This document shows, piece by piece, positions 51,635-63,021 of a DNA stretch of 64,000 nt. The DNA comes from Echeneis naucrates (taxonomy: Eukaryota > Chordata > Actinopteri > Carangiformes > Echeneidae), in assembly GCF_900963305.1 (NCBI RefSeq), contig NW_021780168.1, forward strand, positions 374,501 to 438,500, read 5' to 3'. Numbering within the stretch: the first letter of the stretch is position 1; each line of letters opens with the position of its first letter. Both the position numbers and the translations under genes were made by a program. The notes beneath the pieces were generated by a model. It was not told the origin of the DNA. It saw only the letters and a list, made by a program, of their open reading frames with translations, and made no database searches.

Positions 51635-51848
51635 TTCTTACACACTGGTATTACAGGTGAAGCGAATAAACAATTTGAAATTTCCTAAATAACTTTTTAT
51701 CTCTCATTTCAGCTTTAAGAAGCAATGCCTGGTATCAAAGGCGTTCATGTGGGAGACATAGAATCTGTGATGTGTTACACTAAGTGACTTCAACTCCATA
51801 ATTCAAAAACATAGTTCAGGGATTGTCTTTGAAAGGACCCACAATAGC

Positions 51849-51910
51849 TGCTGAAAACCCAGGATTGAAACAGGGACCTTTAAGGCTCTTTCAAATGGGC
51901 TATTTCAGCA
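51849..51910 (-). pseudogene. tRNA-Phe, anticodon arm deleted
   Basis: Minus strand carries the 5' acceptor and D-arm (TGCTGAAATAGCCCATTTG) and then directly the variable loop, T-arm and 3' acceptor; the anticodon arm is missing. Its flanks match 1-180 in reverse. Confidence 0.6.
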
Positions 51911-51942
51911 CAGCACACCATGGAGATGACTTCTCATTATGG

Positions 51943-51984
51943 CTTCTGTCCCTGGGTGGGCTTGACCCCACCCAGGGACAGAAG
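51943..51984. repeat. Perfect inverted repeat at a tRNA-Asn T-arm (18-bp arms)
   Basis: CTTCTGTCCCTGGGTGGG, six bases, then its exact reverse complement. The arm is the T-arm/acceptor end of tRNA-Asn, copied back on itself. Confidence 0.88.
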
Positions 51985-52032
51985 CGTGTTCGGTTAACAG
52001 CCGAACGCGCTGACCTACTGCGCCACAGAGAC
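51949..52032 (-). pseudogene. tRNA-Asn with fold-back 3' end
   Basis: Minus strand GTCTCTGTGGCGCAGTAGGT... through TTCGGCTGTTAACCGAA is a clean tRNA-Asn 5' two-thirds (including the ancestral CCGAA stem not seen in the other copies). The T-arm is replaced by a short inserted stretch and an inverted duplicate of itself. Confidence 0.72.
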
Positions 52033-52171
52033 ATGCTATTCCACCTAGAATTATCCTAAATGCCTGACCTTAGGTACATTTTGACTTATCTCTAAATATC
52101 TTTGAAACCTGTTGATGTTGTGAAAGGGGCGTTTTCCCAAAGCTTAGCTTGCATGCTAGGATGCTACCACA

Positions 52172-52244
52172 AGGGAGTTAGCTCAAATGGTAGAGTGCTT
52201 GCTGAGCATGTGAGAGGTAGTGGGATCGATGCCCACATTCTCCA
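52172..52244 (+). tRNA. tRNA-Ala (AGC), marginal
   Basis: 73-base copy; anticodon AGC and T-arm GTGGGATCGATGCCCAC are good. The first acceptor base pair is lost (A1-C72) and the anticodon loop has a T-to-G change (CTGAGCA). Probably on the way to decay. Confidence 0.72.
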
Positions 52245-52404
52245 CAAGACTTTAACTCTTTATTAGAGACACAACAACAAGTGAACTAAACACAGCAGTT
52301 CCCTGGGTGGGCTTTGGAGCCTTTTGGTTAACAGAAGCATAATGTGACATGGGTGTCATTACTGCTGTGAAGGTGGTATTTTGGTCAAGCAGCAATTCAT
52401 TCTC

Positions 52405-52443
52405 TCGTCTCTTCAAAGGGTGGGTTCAAATCCCATTGCTACT
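52405..52443 (+). pseudogene. tRNA-Leu (AAG) 3' fragment
   Basis: CTCTTCAAAGGGTGGGTTCA then AATCCCATTGCTAC resembles the variable arm and T-arm of tRNA-Leu(AAG). Confidence 0.4.
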
Positions 52444-52910
52444 AATTACCTCTATTCCTCTGAATGTAACCTGTTTACAACATCAGTTGAGTGTGACGAC
52501 TGAGCTCTTAGTGTAACACATCACGGGTTCTAGGTCCTCCACGTGAATGCCTTTTATAGCAGGCATTGCTTCTTAATGCTGAAATGAGAGATAAAATCTC
52601 AAGTCCATAGCACTCTGCTCGGCTTTTTCAGTTTTCAGTTGATCAGTAGATGTGGATTGGACCTTGTATCTGCTATCTGGGGCTTTGCTTGGTTTCACCT
52701 CCTCAGACAAGGTTGACGTTGGACCAAAATGGTTCTAATGACATCAAAGAGGTGAAAAATGTTGGTCCAACTGCGTTGTTTGACACACATCAAACACCTA
52801 CCACATCGCTCACCTACCAACTCAAGAGCCGAGAGGAGGATTCATCAGACAGTTTTTCTTTTTACTCGCTGCAGTAGCTCAGAGCCTCTGTGGTTAGGTG
52901 AAGGTCCAAA

Positions 52911-52933
52911 GAGGATGTAGCTCAGTGGTAGAC
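52911..52933 (+). pseudogene. tRNA-Ala 5' fragment
   Basis: GAGGATGTAGCTCAGTGGTA: the first 20 or so bases of tRNA-Ala(TGC) only. Confidence 0.4.
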
Positions 52934-52999
52934 GTTCATCAAACCAAAAGGCCACTCAAGGTAGAACCACTGCTCAGTCTAAAGACCAGACCGTGTTCC

Positions 53000-53084
53000 G
53001 ACCACATCTTAACCGAGTGGTTAAGGCAGTAGACTGCTAATCCATTGTGCTCTGCATGCATGGTTTTGAATCCCATACTCGTCG
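53000..53084 (+). pseudogene. tRNA-Ser (GCT) pseudogene
   Basis: Anticodon arm AGTAGACTGCTAATCCATT, long variable arm and 3' strand ACTCGTCG of tRNA-Ser(GCT). The 5' acceptor region has extra bases and no pairing. Confidence 0.7.
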
Positions 53085-53281
53085 GTGTTCAGCTCACTTT
53101 TGTCTGTCCATGTTGCAGCCTCCTTGTTAGAGTTATCCTAAACATCTGCCTTTTGGTCCATATTGAATGATCTCTAAATATCATTGAAACCTGTTGAAGG
53201 TTATTGTAAAAGGTTATCTGAATGTACTGTATCTGCTTTCAAAGATGTTGTCAGGTCATTCTGTTTTTTTGAAACAGATTG

Positions 53282-53302
53282 AAATAGCTCAGTTGGCTGA
53301 TA
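53282..53302 (+). pseudogene. tRNA-Phe 5' fragment
   Basis: TGAAATAGCTCAGTTGGCTG matches the start of tRNA-Phe; nothing follows. Confidence 0.35.
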
Positions 53303-54205
53303 AGTAGTTTCTTTAGACCCATAGTTACCCAGCAGAACACTGCCTCTGCCAGCTTGCCTTCTTCCACCCTGACCGGTCTGCAGCTGCCTCATACACAGCT
53401 AACTGCAATCCACTGTGTAGCTGACACTGTATTATCAAAGCTACCATCAACTTCTGTTTCCTCATCAGAGACTGGCAGAATGAATGTGATGCAGATTTTT
53501 ACAGAACAACATCAACAATTAATAACTCCACAACGAGACTGTGTGACGTCACTGGAGATCAAAGGCATTTCCTGTCTTTCATTGATCTCCAACGCTACAC
53601 AGATGCGTACGTCACACTCTTGTTCACGTTTGCTTCAAATGGTTGAGCGCATGTGCACAAAGACGCACAGAAATGTCACTGGACTGATCATTGTAACTTT
53701 GTATTATCATTGTATCTGATAAGTTAAGGACCATAAACTTTCTATAAAAGTGTATTAGCAGGTTAAAAAGTACTGAGACTTCCACCTGCAGTCTATGTCC
53801 TGTGGGAGTATGGAGCCATCCCATCATTATATGGCAATAAGCTGAACTTGTTTCTGGTGGGTGTTGGCGTCCAGCAACTGTGCTCTGTGTCCCATACTTG
53901 GAGGTTGTCATGGTCTCCAGGGTTACAGTCCTTTTCGTTTTCTTATGGTGTATTGTGGTAATCACTTATTCTATTCTGTCCATTAGGACTGCTCGACCTG
54001 AAGTCCACCCATCTTCAGACCTTCAAACCGCCCATCTTTGTTTTTCTTGGTTATACGGGGGGGGCTCTGTCTTGGTTTTTGTATTGGCTGTGGTTGCCTG
54101 AACACTCTGGCTTTATGTTGCTTCCCTTTCCCTGAGACAACTACAGGGTGTAACAGAACTGTGATGAGGAAAGGTTACAGGTCTGTAGCTGGAGGAGATC
54201 TATAG

Positions 54206-54415
54206 CGCTCATTGGATCAGTTCACAGCTGAGTGTGAAGCAGCAGAGACGAGGATCAGCGCCTCTAAATCTGAGGCCATGGTTCTCAGTAGGAAACTGAT
54301 GGATTGCCTACTGCAGGTGGGGAATGAGTCCTTGCCCAAAGTGAAGGAGTTCAAGTATCTCAGGTCTTGTTCATGAGTGATGGAACGCTGTTGCTTTGGT
54401 TGAAGAGAGCTGGAT
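54206..54415 (+). mobile_element. RTE/Rex3-like LINE fragment
   Basis: Reads LDQFTAECEAAETRISASKS, EAMVLSRKLMDC and VGNESLPKVKEFKYL, the RT thumb region of fish Rex3/RTE elements. A related forward fragment lies at about 53800-53880. No complete ORF. Confidence 0.65.
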
Positions 54416-54487
54416 GGATGCAGACAAAGTTCCATTACTGTGAATAATGCAGAGAAAAGACTAACCTTCCTCTGGCAAAAGTTAAAC

Positions 54488-54559
54488 TGCAATGGCTAGG
54501 AATCGAACCCAGGTCAATTGCTTGGAAGGCAGCTATGCTTACCACTATACCACCATTGC
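54488..54559 (-). tRNA. tRNA-Gly (TCC)
   Basis: 72 bases with perfect acceptor pairing GCAATGG/CCATTGC, D-arm TGGTATAGTGGTAAGCA, loop CTTCCAA. One mismatch in the anticodon stem (C-A). Best of the three Gly(TCC) copies. Confidence 0.85.
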
Positions 54560-54884
54560 ATGTGGGGAGGTAAAATCACAGTCCTTTTTAATGAAACTGG
54601 TTATTATATGAGGCTGGCTCAAAGTAAACTAATCATCCCTCAAGAAAGGAGAAGGCCTCAGATATGCCTTTCTTTCTTTCCATCCTCTGGTGGAGGCCAC
54701 GAGAAGAGAAAAAAATGTACAGTGTTCCCATCCAAGCTCTAACCAGGACTGACCCTGCTTCACTTCTGAGATTGAATGAGACTAAAACTGTGTCCGGTTA
54801 AAAAAAAGAAAAGGAATTAAAATTATTTGTTTACAGTTCATGGTCACAAGGTGCCAATTCCAAAAGAGACAATATTTCTTCCTC

Positions 54885-54907
54885 GCTAACCATTACACCA
54901 TGGAACC
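54885..54907 (-). pseudogene. tRNA-Gln 5' fragment
   Basis: Minus strand GGTTCCATGGTGTAATGGTT then AGC: acceptor 5' strand and D-arm only. Confidence 0.45.
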
Positions 54908-55157
54908 ACAAGGAGGCAGCTGAGGGTCTGCTGATGGTGTCCTGAGGTGACAGCAGTTTGTAGTCCCTATTATATTACAGAGTGGAGTATAACAGAGTGT
55001 CACTTATTTAGTTACCCGTTTTGTTTCAACAAGAATTTGGTTCGGGTGTCATCAGGGGAAAATACATGATGAACAGCAAACAATATTTGGCAAGGATCAT
55101 GTAGATCTACATACTGTAGGGTATCATCAAGATCACAGGTTGGTAACATCACCTGTG

Positions 55158-55228
55158 AGCAGAGTGGAGCAGTGGAAGAGTGCTGGGCCTAAAACCCAGA
55201 GGTGGATAATGGAAACCATCCCCTGCTA
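55158..55228 (+). pseudogene. initiator tRNA-Met pseudogene
   Basis: AGCAGAGTGGAGCAGTGGAA...CCCAGAGG with CCTAAAA in place of CCCATAA: the anticodon CAT is destroyed and the T-arm altered. Confidence 0.65.
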
Positions 55229-55686
55229 AGGCAGTGATGTAAATAACAAACAATGTTCTATGTTGCTCAAAGTGAAATCTACATTTTACTGCATTCTCAC
55301 ACTGCATGGTGATGTCAGCACAGTTGTGCTGTCCCTTTCCTCTACATTGGTTTCACCAGAACCATGAAATATTGTTTGAGAGTTTGTGAGGTTGGATGCT
55401 GCACGCTGACTGGTTGTGTGTCCAAGATGCTTCAAGGACATCTTTTCTGCCATTCTCTGCTCCAAACATTTGGACGCAACTTTCAGGGGTCAGAAAATGT
55501 GAGACGTGGAATTATTGCAGGGAAGCCGGCGACGATATGTGGTAGTGTGGAACTGTGGATGGCAACCTGCCGTTGATCTGACAATGATGCAGAAACCTTT
55601 ACCTCGTTGTTTCTCTTGTCTTGTGCAGCACGCTGCCTACTGCACCAACAAGGCCTGGAAGGCGAGTAACACAAGACAGTCAACAT

Positions 55687-55760
55687 GTCTCTGTGGCGCA
55701 ATCGGTCAGTGCCTTTGGCTGTTAGCTGAAAGAATGGTGGTTCGAGCACACCCACAAACA
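55687..55760 (+). pseudogene. tRNA-Asn pseudogene
   Basis: GTCTCTGTGGCGCAATCGGT start and GTT anticodon remain, but the 3' acceptor strand (CCCACAAACA) no longer pairs. Confidence 0.65.
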
Positions 55761-55974
55761 TCCTGTGTTATAAACCCATATGTGGACAGGATATCTGTCT
55801 GTCTAGTGGAAGACTGGGATTTTGATTCCTAAAGGGGAATGAGCTTTGTGGCTCTGGAGAAAGTCTATAAGGTGTATAAGGTTGCATGATGATTAACGTT
55901 GAGCTATGAGCTGTTACAAAAATATAAAATCACTCTCACAGATATAAGAGATACACAAAAACACAAAGTTACAA

Positions 55975-56360
55975 TTAGCAGTCCAGGGGCATTTCTGTGC
56001 ATCTTTGTGTGCATATGCTCATCCATTTGAAGCGAACATGAGAGAGTGTGACGTATGCATCTGTGTCACGTGGGAGATCAATGAAAGACAGGAAATGCCT
56101 TTGATCTCCAGTGACGTCACACAGTCTCGTTGTGGAGTTATTAGTTGTTGATGTTGTTCTGTAAAAATCTGCATCAGTGAAACGTTCATTCATTCGCAAG
56201 GACATCACGTATATTGTTGGAATAGAAAATCTTATTTTTTCTGTGTGTGCTCCTGAGAAAGAGGCTCATGTGCTTGATGAAGTGAATCAGCACAGCTTCT
56301 GTCAAGAACATCTGTTTGTTGCTGACAACATCTGGATTGCAGATGACACATCAGCTCGTC
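55975..56360. repeat. Direct duplicate of 26480-26870
   Basis: High identity over about 390 bases, same orientation, again lying upstream of an NLR gene module. No gene. Confidence 0.7.
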
Positions 56361-57660
56361 TGCAGTGGTCTAGTCCCAGGGTGATCTGCTGATGCTTAAG
56401 ACGTTATGTGTCTCACCAGAGAACTCTAGATATACACTATAGAAAAACACACTTACACACACTATAACGCACAACACCTTCCTCAAAAACATTGTCATAT
56501 GTTATATTATACCATTATGCCATTTCTTATCTGAACATTGTAGACAAACATAACTGTGTATCTGAGCATGTGTAATAATGTTTTCTAATAGTATTAAAAG
56601 ATAAAGGCTCATTTATTTGTCCCATATTGTACATCGCATCATATAAATCAAAGGTCATTGCAGCCTTGTAATCTACCAGATATGGATTATTACTGTCTGT
56701 TAATGATTGACTTCAATTTATTCCAAAGTTCAGAGCTGCTCTGGTATCAGATTTTCCTTTAAGTCATATTCAGTTTTCCACAGAGAGCTCAGACTGTGTT
56801 TGGATCAACAACTTTTGAAAACCTCCTGCTGTCAGATATACATGTATATATTGTCTTTATTTTTTTCAGAGAAGCTGCAGTTAAAGTTCACCTTCACTCA
56901 TCAGCTGCATGAAGATTAGTTCGACCATCAGGTAACGTAACCAACAGCCTTCATCCTGTTTGTGTCAGTGAATGTTGAACTGATTTAAAAATAGATTGTA
57001 AAGTCAACAAAATGCAAATATTAAAAGATTTAGCTGCAATAATATAAAACACATAAAATGCAGAACTTCACTCATCACTCGACTCCTCCAAATAAAAAAG
57101 TGACATATTATTGAGGAATTGATATTTTCCAATTTTATTTGAAAACTGACTTTTTGATGCTCATATTTGGGGCCATGATGTTTATTTTCAACCAGCTACC
57201 TTCTCAGATATATAAACAAGAGTAACTAACTGAGATGGGCTGTTGAAGAGTTGAAGAACATGACACAAAAATAGGGAGATAGTAAAAGTGATAAAAGAAC
57301 CCAAACTGGTCAGTTCTGTTTAATGTTAACTATTAAAGGAAACTGTTCAATTTAAATGTTGCAGTCAGTGAATGCTTTAATCGTGATGATGAGCCAGCAA
57401 ACTCCTCACAGCTCAGGCTCAGCTCAGTTCAGATTCAAGGTAAAGAGGGTTGGTTGTGGATGATGTGGTCACTTATTAACAAGATCTCTTAAACTGTTTG
57501 TGATAAAGACAAGAACTCATAAATTTACTGCTGACATCAGCTTCATATCAGTTAAACCAGCAGAATGTTATCTGATAATTCACTTTAATGTGTTTCCAAC
57601 AAACAATAATAACAATGTAAAAGGTTATAAACCTTGTAAAAAGGTTATGTGGCTTTGTTA
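56360..57660 (+). repeat. NLR upstream module (gene B copy)
   Basis: Matches 31430-32740. It includes the leader-like exon 56870-56931 (TTTTTTCAG acceptor, CATCAG/GTAACG donor). In gene B the ATG exon follows only about 1 kb later, without the CNOT9 exon or the second leader block found in gene A. Confidence 0.65.
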
Positions 57661-57968
57661 TAAAACAAAAAAAGATCTGTTTTTCCAATAAAGCTACAAG
57701 ATATATTGCAGAATTTTAGTAAAATATTAACAGCAGAGATTATAAAACTACACTATAGCTGTTAATACAAACATAACTTGTGGGGGATGTGGTTTTAAAA
57801 AAAACAAAAAAAACAAGATGCTTCTTCTGGAATTTACTTGATGTAATTAAGAAATCCATATTTCTGATGGCTCCATCTGTTGGAAGAACTCAAAGTGACA
57901 GTATTTCTTAGCTGTGAATGATTTGATGTGATGATTGTGTAACTTTTCCAGCAGGTGGAAGCTCAGCT

Positions 57969-60900
57969 ATGAATCAGTGTGAGGACAGAGAGGAGGGAGC
58001 CCCTCCCTCTAAAACCACTCTGTGTGGGGAACATGAGAGTCAGACCAAAGCTCAGAGGTGAGATGAGGATCTCTAACTGTCCATCTGTCAGAGCTCAGCA
58101 CTCAGATCACTGCTCCATCATTATTCACTCTCACTGTCACATTTTTTTACACCTGAACTTTTTCTGCTGCTCTTTTGTTTGCCCTTGTTTTCACAGGTAG
58201 CTCAACCAGCATGTAGAGATATTATTATTGATGATCATGATGAGAATCATAATAATCTTTGTTTTGTGCTTTTTAATCAAAGTAACAAAATGTTTCATGT
58301 GAGTCAAATGATAAAATAATCTGAATGAGTTGTGGTTATACAGATGGAAAACTTGATTATCATAGTTTAAATGAATCATTTTCTGCTCAGTTTTTTTTTT
58401 TTTTTATATTAATTATTTTAACCCTCATATGTTTCTACTAGTAACAACAGATCAAGACCAGATTCTGCTGAACTGAGCTGCATGTCCATGAAGAGTGATG
58501 GGTCTATGGATCATCCTATTGTCTTTAAGGGAGGACAACAGTCTGCTGGATCCAGATGTCTGTCCATGAAGAGTGGTCGGTCTATGGATCATCTTATCAA
58601 AGAAAAAAGGTTGTTGTCTGATTCATTAAAGGTATCAAAGCTTGTCTATCAGTTTCTCTGGTGTTCATAGAAAACTCCTGGAACAAACTGTGTGTTTGTG
58701 TCTTATCTCCTCAGAGTTCAGTCTGACAAACATCATCACACAGACCTGGACTCCATATTTATGGTGTGTAAATGTTCATCCAGTGACTACAACAGACACT
58801 AACAAAGACTTGAGTTTAAAGCTGCACTCTTTAAACTAGTAGAGCTTTACTCTGTGACAGACAGGAGTTGAATTGGGATTGAACAGGTTTGGGGTGGGAG
58901 AGAGTGGGAGAGGACTGGGAGTTGTAGTTCACCACAGAGCAATAATCCATCAGCCTCAACAGATATGTTCTGTATGAATATGGTCTGTTGGAGACTTTTA
59001 CAAAACATTTCTGCTACTTCTTGTTCATCTACAGTGAATCTTAAAGAAAAGTTTATTCTGTTTTTCCAGATCATTTCAGCTGTGACTTAATAAAGACCAA
59101 AGTTTTGGCCAGGGTTTAAAGATGGAATAATTCATCAGTGGAATTGTTCAGGTGGTCTGATCCATCTTCAGTCACAGTCACAGTTAATACCCTGAATGTT
59201 CACTTCCTAAGCTGATGCGTTGAAGAGCTGTATCAGTTTGGTCTTCATGTGATGATCAGGATCTCTGTGTTGTCAGAATGAAAACGCAAATTTAATAAGT
59301 TACACCAGTGAAGTTAGTTTAGTGAAGTCAGCAGGTCTGAATCTTTCTGTGGAGCTCTGGAAAGAGACGTGGCTGCAGATGATACAGCAGCAGCTAAAGT
59401 TGAACTCTGCTGACTGATGATCTGATGCTTTGATCCATCAGTTTATACTGAGAGTGACCTTTACACAGGATGTTATTGTGTTCCAGCTGCTGGAGGAGAA
59501 CATCGTCTGTTTTGTGACGAACGAGCTGAAGAAAATCAAAAGATGTCTGAGTCCAGATTACCCACAATTCATCAAGAATGAGAATGATGAAGTGGATGAA
59601 GAGCAGAGGAGGAGCAGAGAGGCATTTCTGAAGATCACAGTGAACTTCCTGAGGCGGATGAAGCAGGAGGAGCTGGCTGACTGTCTGCAGAGCAGTAAGA
59701 GGATTTAACATGATGTACCAATCAGACATTTACTAAAGTCTCAGGCGACGGAGAGAAACATGATCATATTCTATATATCATATTCTTACTTATTCATGGA
59801 AGAAGTAAACATCAACCTTGTTGTTTTCAATCGCTTTTTTTTTTTATTCAGAAAGTCGTGCTCTAGATTGTCAGCGTAAACTCAAATCTGAGCTGAAGAA
59901 GAAGTTCCAGTGTGTGTTTGAGGGGATCTCTAAAGCAGGAAACCCAACCCTTCTGAATCAGATCTACACAGAGCTCTACATCACAGAGGGAGGGACTGGA
60001 GAGGTCAATGAGGAACATGAGGTCAGACAGATTGAAACAGCATCCAGGAAACAGGACAGAGCAGAAACAAGCATCAGACAAGAAGACATCTTTAAACCCG
60101 CACCTGGAAGAGACCAACCAATCAGAACAGTGATGACAAAGGGAGTGGCTGGCATTGGGAAAACCGTCTTAACACAGAAGTTCACTCTGGACTGGGCTGA
60201 AGACAAAGCCAACCAGGACATAGAGTTCACATTCCCCTTCACCTTCAGAGAGCTGAATGTGCTGAAAGAGAAGAAGTTCAGCTTGGTGGAACTTGTTCAT
60301 CTCTTCTTCACTGAAACCAAAGAAGCAGGAATCTGCAGCTTTGATCACTTCCAGGTTGTGTTCATCTTTGACGGTCTGGATGAGTGTCGACTTCCTCTGG
60401 ACTTCCACAACACTGAGGTCCTGACTGATCCTACAGAGTCCACCTCAGTGGACGTGCTGCTGACAAACCTCATCAGGGGGAAACTGCTTCCCTCTGCTCA
60501 CCTCTGGATAACCACACGACCTGCAGCAGCCAATCAGATCCCTCCTCAGTGTGTTGACATGGTGACAGAGGTCAGAGGGTTCAATGACCTCCAGAAGGAG
60601 GAGTACTTCAGGAAGAGGTTCAGACATGAGGAGCAGGCCAGCAGGATCATCTCCCACATCAAGACCTCACAAAGCCTCCACATCATGTGCCACATCCCAG
60701 TCTTCTGCTGGATCACTGCTACAGTTCTGGAGGAGGACTTGAAGACCAGAAAGGGAGGAGAGCTGCCCAAGACCCTGACTGAGATGTACATCCACTTCCT
60801 GGTGGTTCAGTCTAAACTGAAGAACGTCAAGTACGATGGAGGAGCTGAGTCAGATCCACACTGGAGTCCAGAGACCAGGAAAATAATTAAGTCTCTGGGA

Positions 60901-63021
60901 AAAGTGGCTTTTGAGCAGCTGCAGAAAGGAAACCTGATCTTCTATGAATCAGACCTGACAGAGTGTGGCATCGATATCAGAGCAGCATCAGTTTACTCAG
61001 GAGTGTTCACACAGATCTTCAAAGAGGAGACAGGGCTGTACCAGGACAAGGTCTTCTGCTTCGTCCATCTGAGTGTTCAGGAGTTTCTGGCTGCTCTTCA
61101 TGTCCATCTGACCTTCATCGACCCTGGAGTCAGTTTGAAGTCAGAAGAACCATACTGGCCATACTGGTTGGGAAACAGATTCTACCAGAGTGCTGTGGAT
61201 AAGGCCTTACTGAGTCCACATGGACACCTGGACTTGTTCCTCCGGTTCCTTCTGGGTCTTTCACTGCAGACCAACCAAACTCTCCTACGAGGCCTGGTGA
61301 CACAGACAGGAAGTAGCTCAGAGATCAATCAGGAAACAGTCCAGTACATCAAGGCAAAGATCAGTGAGGATCTGTCTCCAGAGAAAAGTATCAACCTGTT
61401 TCACTGTCTGAATGAACTGAATGATGGTTCTCTGGTGGAGGAGATCCAACAGTTCCTGAGATCAGGACGTCTCTCCACAGATAAACTGTCTCCTGCTCAA
61501 TGGTCAGCTCTGGTCTTCATCTTACTGTCATCAGAAAAAGATATGGACGTGTTTGACCTGAAGAAATACTCTGCTTCAGAGGAGGCTCTTCTGAGGCTGC
61601 TGCCAGTGATCAAAGCCTCCAACAAAGCTCTGTATGTGCAAATAAATCCATCTAGTTTAACTTAATCCTGTTATTTAGTTGACAATGAAAAACACATTTT
61701 TGTAATTGCTTTCTCTTGTTTTGCTGATTCCTCTTCAGACTGAGTGGCTGTAACCTCTCAGACAGAAGCTGTGAAGCTCTGTCCTCAGTCCTCAGCTCCC
61801 AGTCCTCTAGTCTGAGAGCTCTGGACCTGAGTAACAACAATCTGCAGGATTCAGGAGTGAAGCTGCTCTGTGCTGGTCTAGAGGGTTCAAACTGTAAACT
61901 CGAAGGACTCAGGTTTGTGTTCAGTGGGTTTCAGTACCATAGCCGATACATTGTGTGAAACCGCCAAAATTACTTTTTTATACTGGTTACCAATTCACTT
62001 CAAGGTGACGCATTGGTGAAATACATGCTGATGCCCAATGAAATGTCTCTCCAACAAAATGCAGAGCTGGCGGTGGAAACACTTGAAACATGAGGAAGCA
62101 GCTGGGGAAGAATAAACTATTTTTAAAGGTGGATGATTGTGAGTCAGAGGTGTATTTTAGTACGTTCAAAAGTTTAACTTCTATATTTGTGTTCAAAAGT
62201 TGAACATTAATTTTTATGTTTATATTTTCTTCTGTTTTGTATTGAGAATTTTCTAACAAAAAAGGCAAAAAAAAAAATGTAAACAATGACGTTTTGCATG
62301 TTTTTTGACAGTAATTCCATGGTTTGGTTGATACTTCAGGTGTTACACATTCACAGTTAAATACCTAAATAAAGTACCTTTCAGTACGGGTACCACACAC
62401 CGGGTCGCAGTACTGGTATCAGTTCAGCTATGAAAGTAGCCAACCCTGATGTTCAACTGATTCATATTGATTATACAATGACCTGCTAATTACTTTAAAT
62501 AATGACTGTGTGTATATACACATATCACTGCAGTGTTCATGTCACATTATATGTTTTCTTTCTCTGTTTACTCTTCAGACTGAGTGGCTGTAACCTCTCG
62601 GAGAGAAGCTGTGAAGCTCTGTCCTCACACCTCAGCTCCCAGTCCTCTAGTCTGAGAGATCTGGACCTGAGTAACAACAACCTGCAGGATTCAGGAGTGA
62701 AGCTACTGTTTCCTGGACTAAAGAGTCCAGACTGTGAGATGAACAGACTCAGGTTAGTTTCAACAATTTTATATTAATAACCAGTATGTTACCTTGCTTA
62801 AATACTGAGTTTGTAAATAGTTTTTTTTTTCTGAAATTCCTATTCAGACTGAGACTCTGTAACCTCTCAGAGAGAAGCTGTGAAGCTCTGTCCTCAGTCC
62901 TCAGCTCCCAGTCCTCTTGTCTGAGAGATCTGGACCTGAGTAACAACAACCTGCAGGATTCAGGAGTGAAGCTTCTGTCTGCTGGACTAAAGAGTCCACA
63001 CTGTGAGCTGAAAACTCTCAG
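57969..63021 (+). CDS. NLR gene B: FISNA-NACHT-LRR receptor (NLRC3/NLRP12-like), 3' end outside
   Basis: Exons: 57969-58057, 58442-58609, 58715-58763, 59487-59694, 59852-61631, 61739-61912, 62579-62752, 62848-63021; about 938 aa so far, phase 2 at the end. N-terminus [10 protein letters not shown], two SMKSD repeats ([22 protein letters not shown]), helical segment, FISNA, NACHT with GVAGIGKT and [27 protein letters not shown], then three 174-bp LRR exons (LSGCNLS, LSGCNLS, LRLCNLS). All donors and acceptors are canonical, including the exon 3 donor lost in gene A. No terminal exon (RWRW stop or B30.2) is seen by 64000. Likely a functional cytosolic innate-immune receptor. Confidence 0.88.
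59852..61631 (+). CDS. NLR B exon 5 (FISNA and NACHT)
   Basis: 1780-bp open exon, eight codons shorter than in gene A. The difference falls in one patch (61130-61195) reading [19 protein letters not shown], against a longer [19 protein letters not shown] in A. The rest is near-identical. Walker A and B are intact; donor CT/GTATGT. Confidence 0.95.
61739..61912 (+). CDS. NLR B LRR exon 1
   Basis: [18 protein letters not shown], then [20 protein letters not shown] and [13 protein letters not shown]. 174 bp, canonical splice sites. Confidence 0.9.
62579..62752 (+). CDS. NLR B LRR exon 2
   Basis: [18 protein letters not shown], then [20 protein letters not shown] and PDCEMNRLR. 174 bp. Confidence 0.9.
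62848..63021 (+). CDS. NLR B LRR exon 3
   Basis: [18 protein letters not shown], then [20 protein letters not shown] and PHCELKTLR. 174 bp, donor CAG/GTCAGA as in gene A. Confidence 0.9.
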
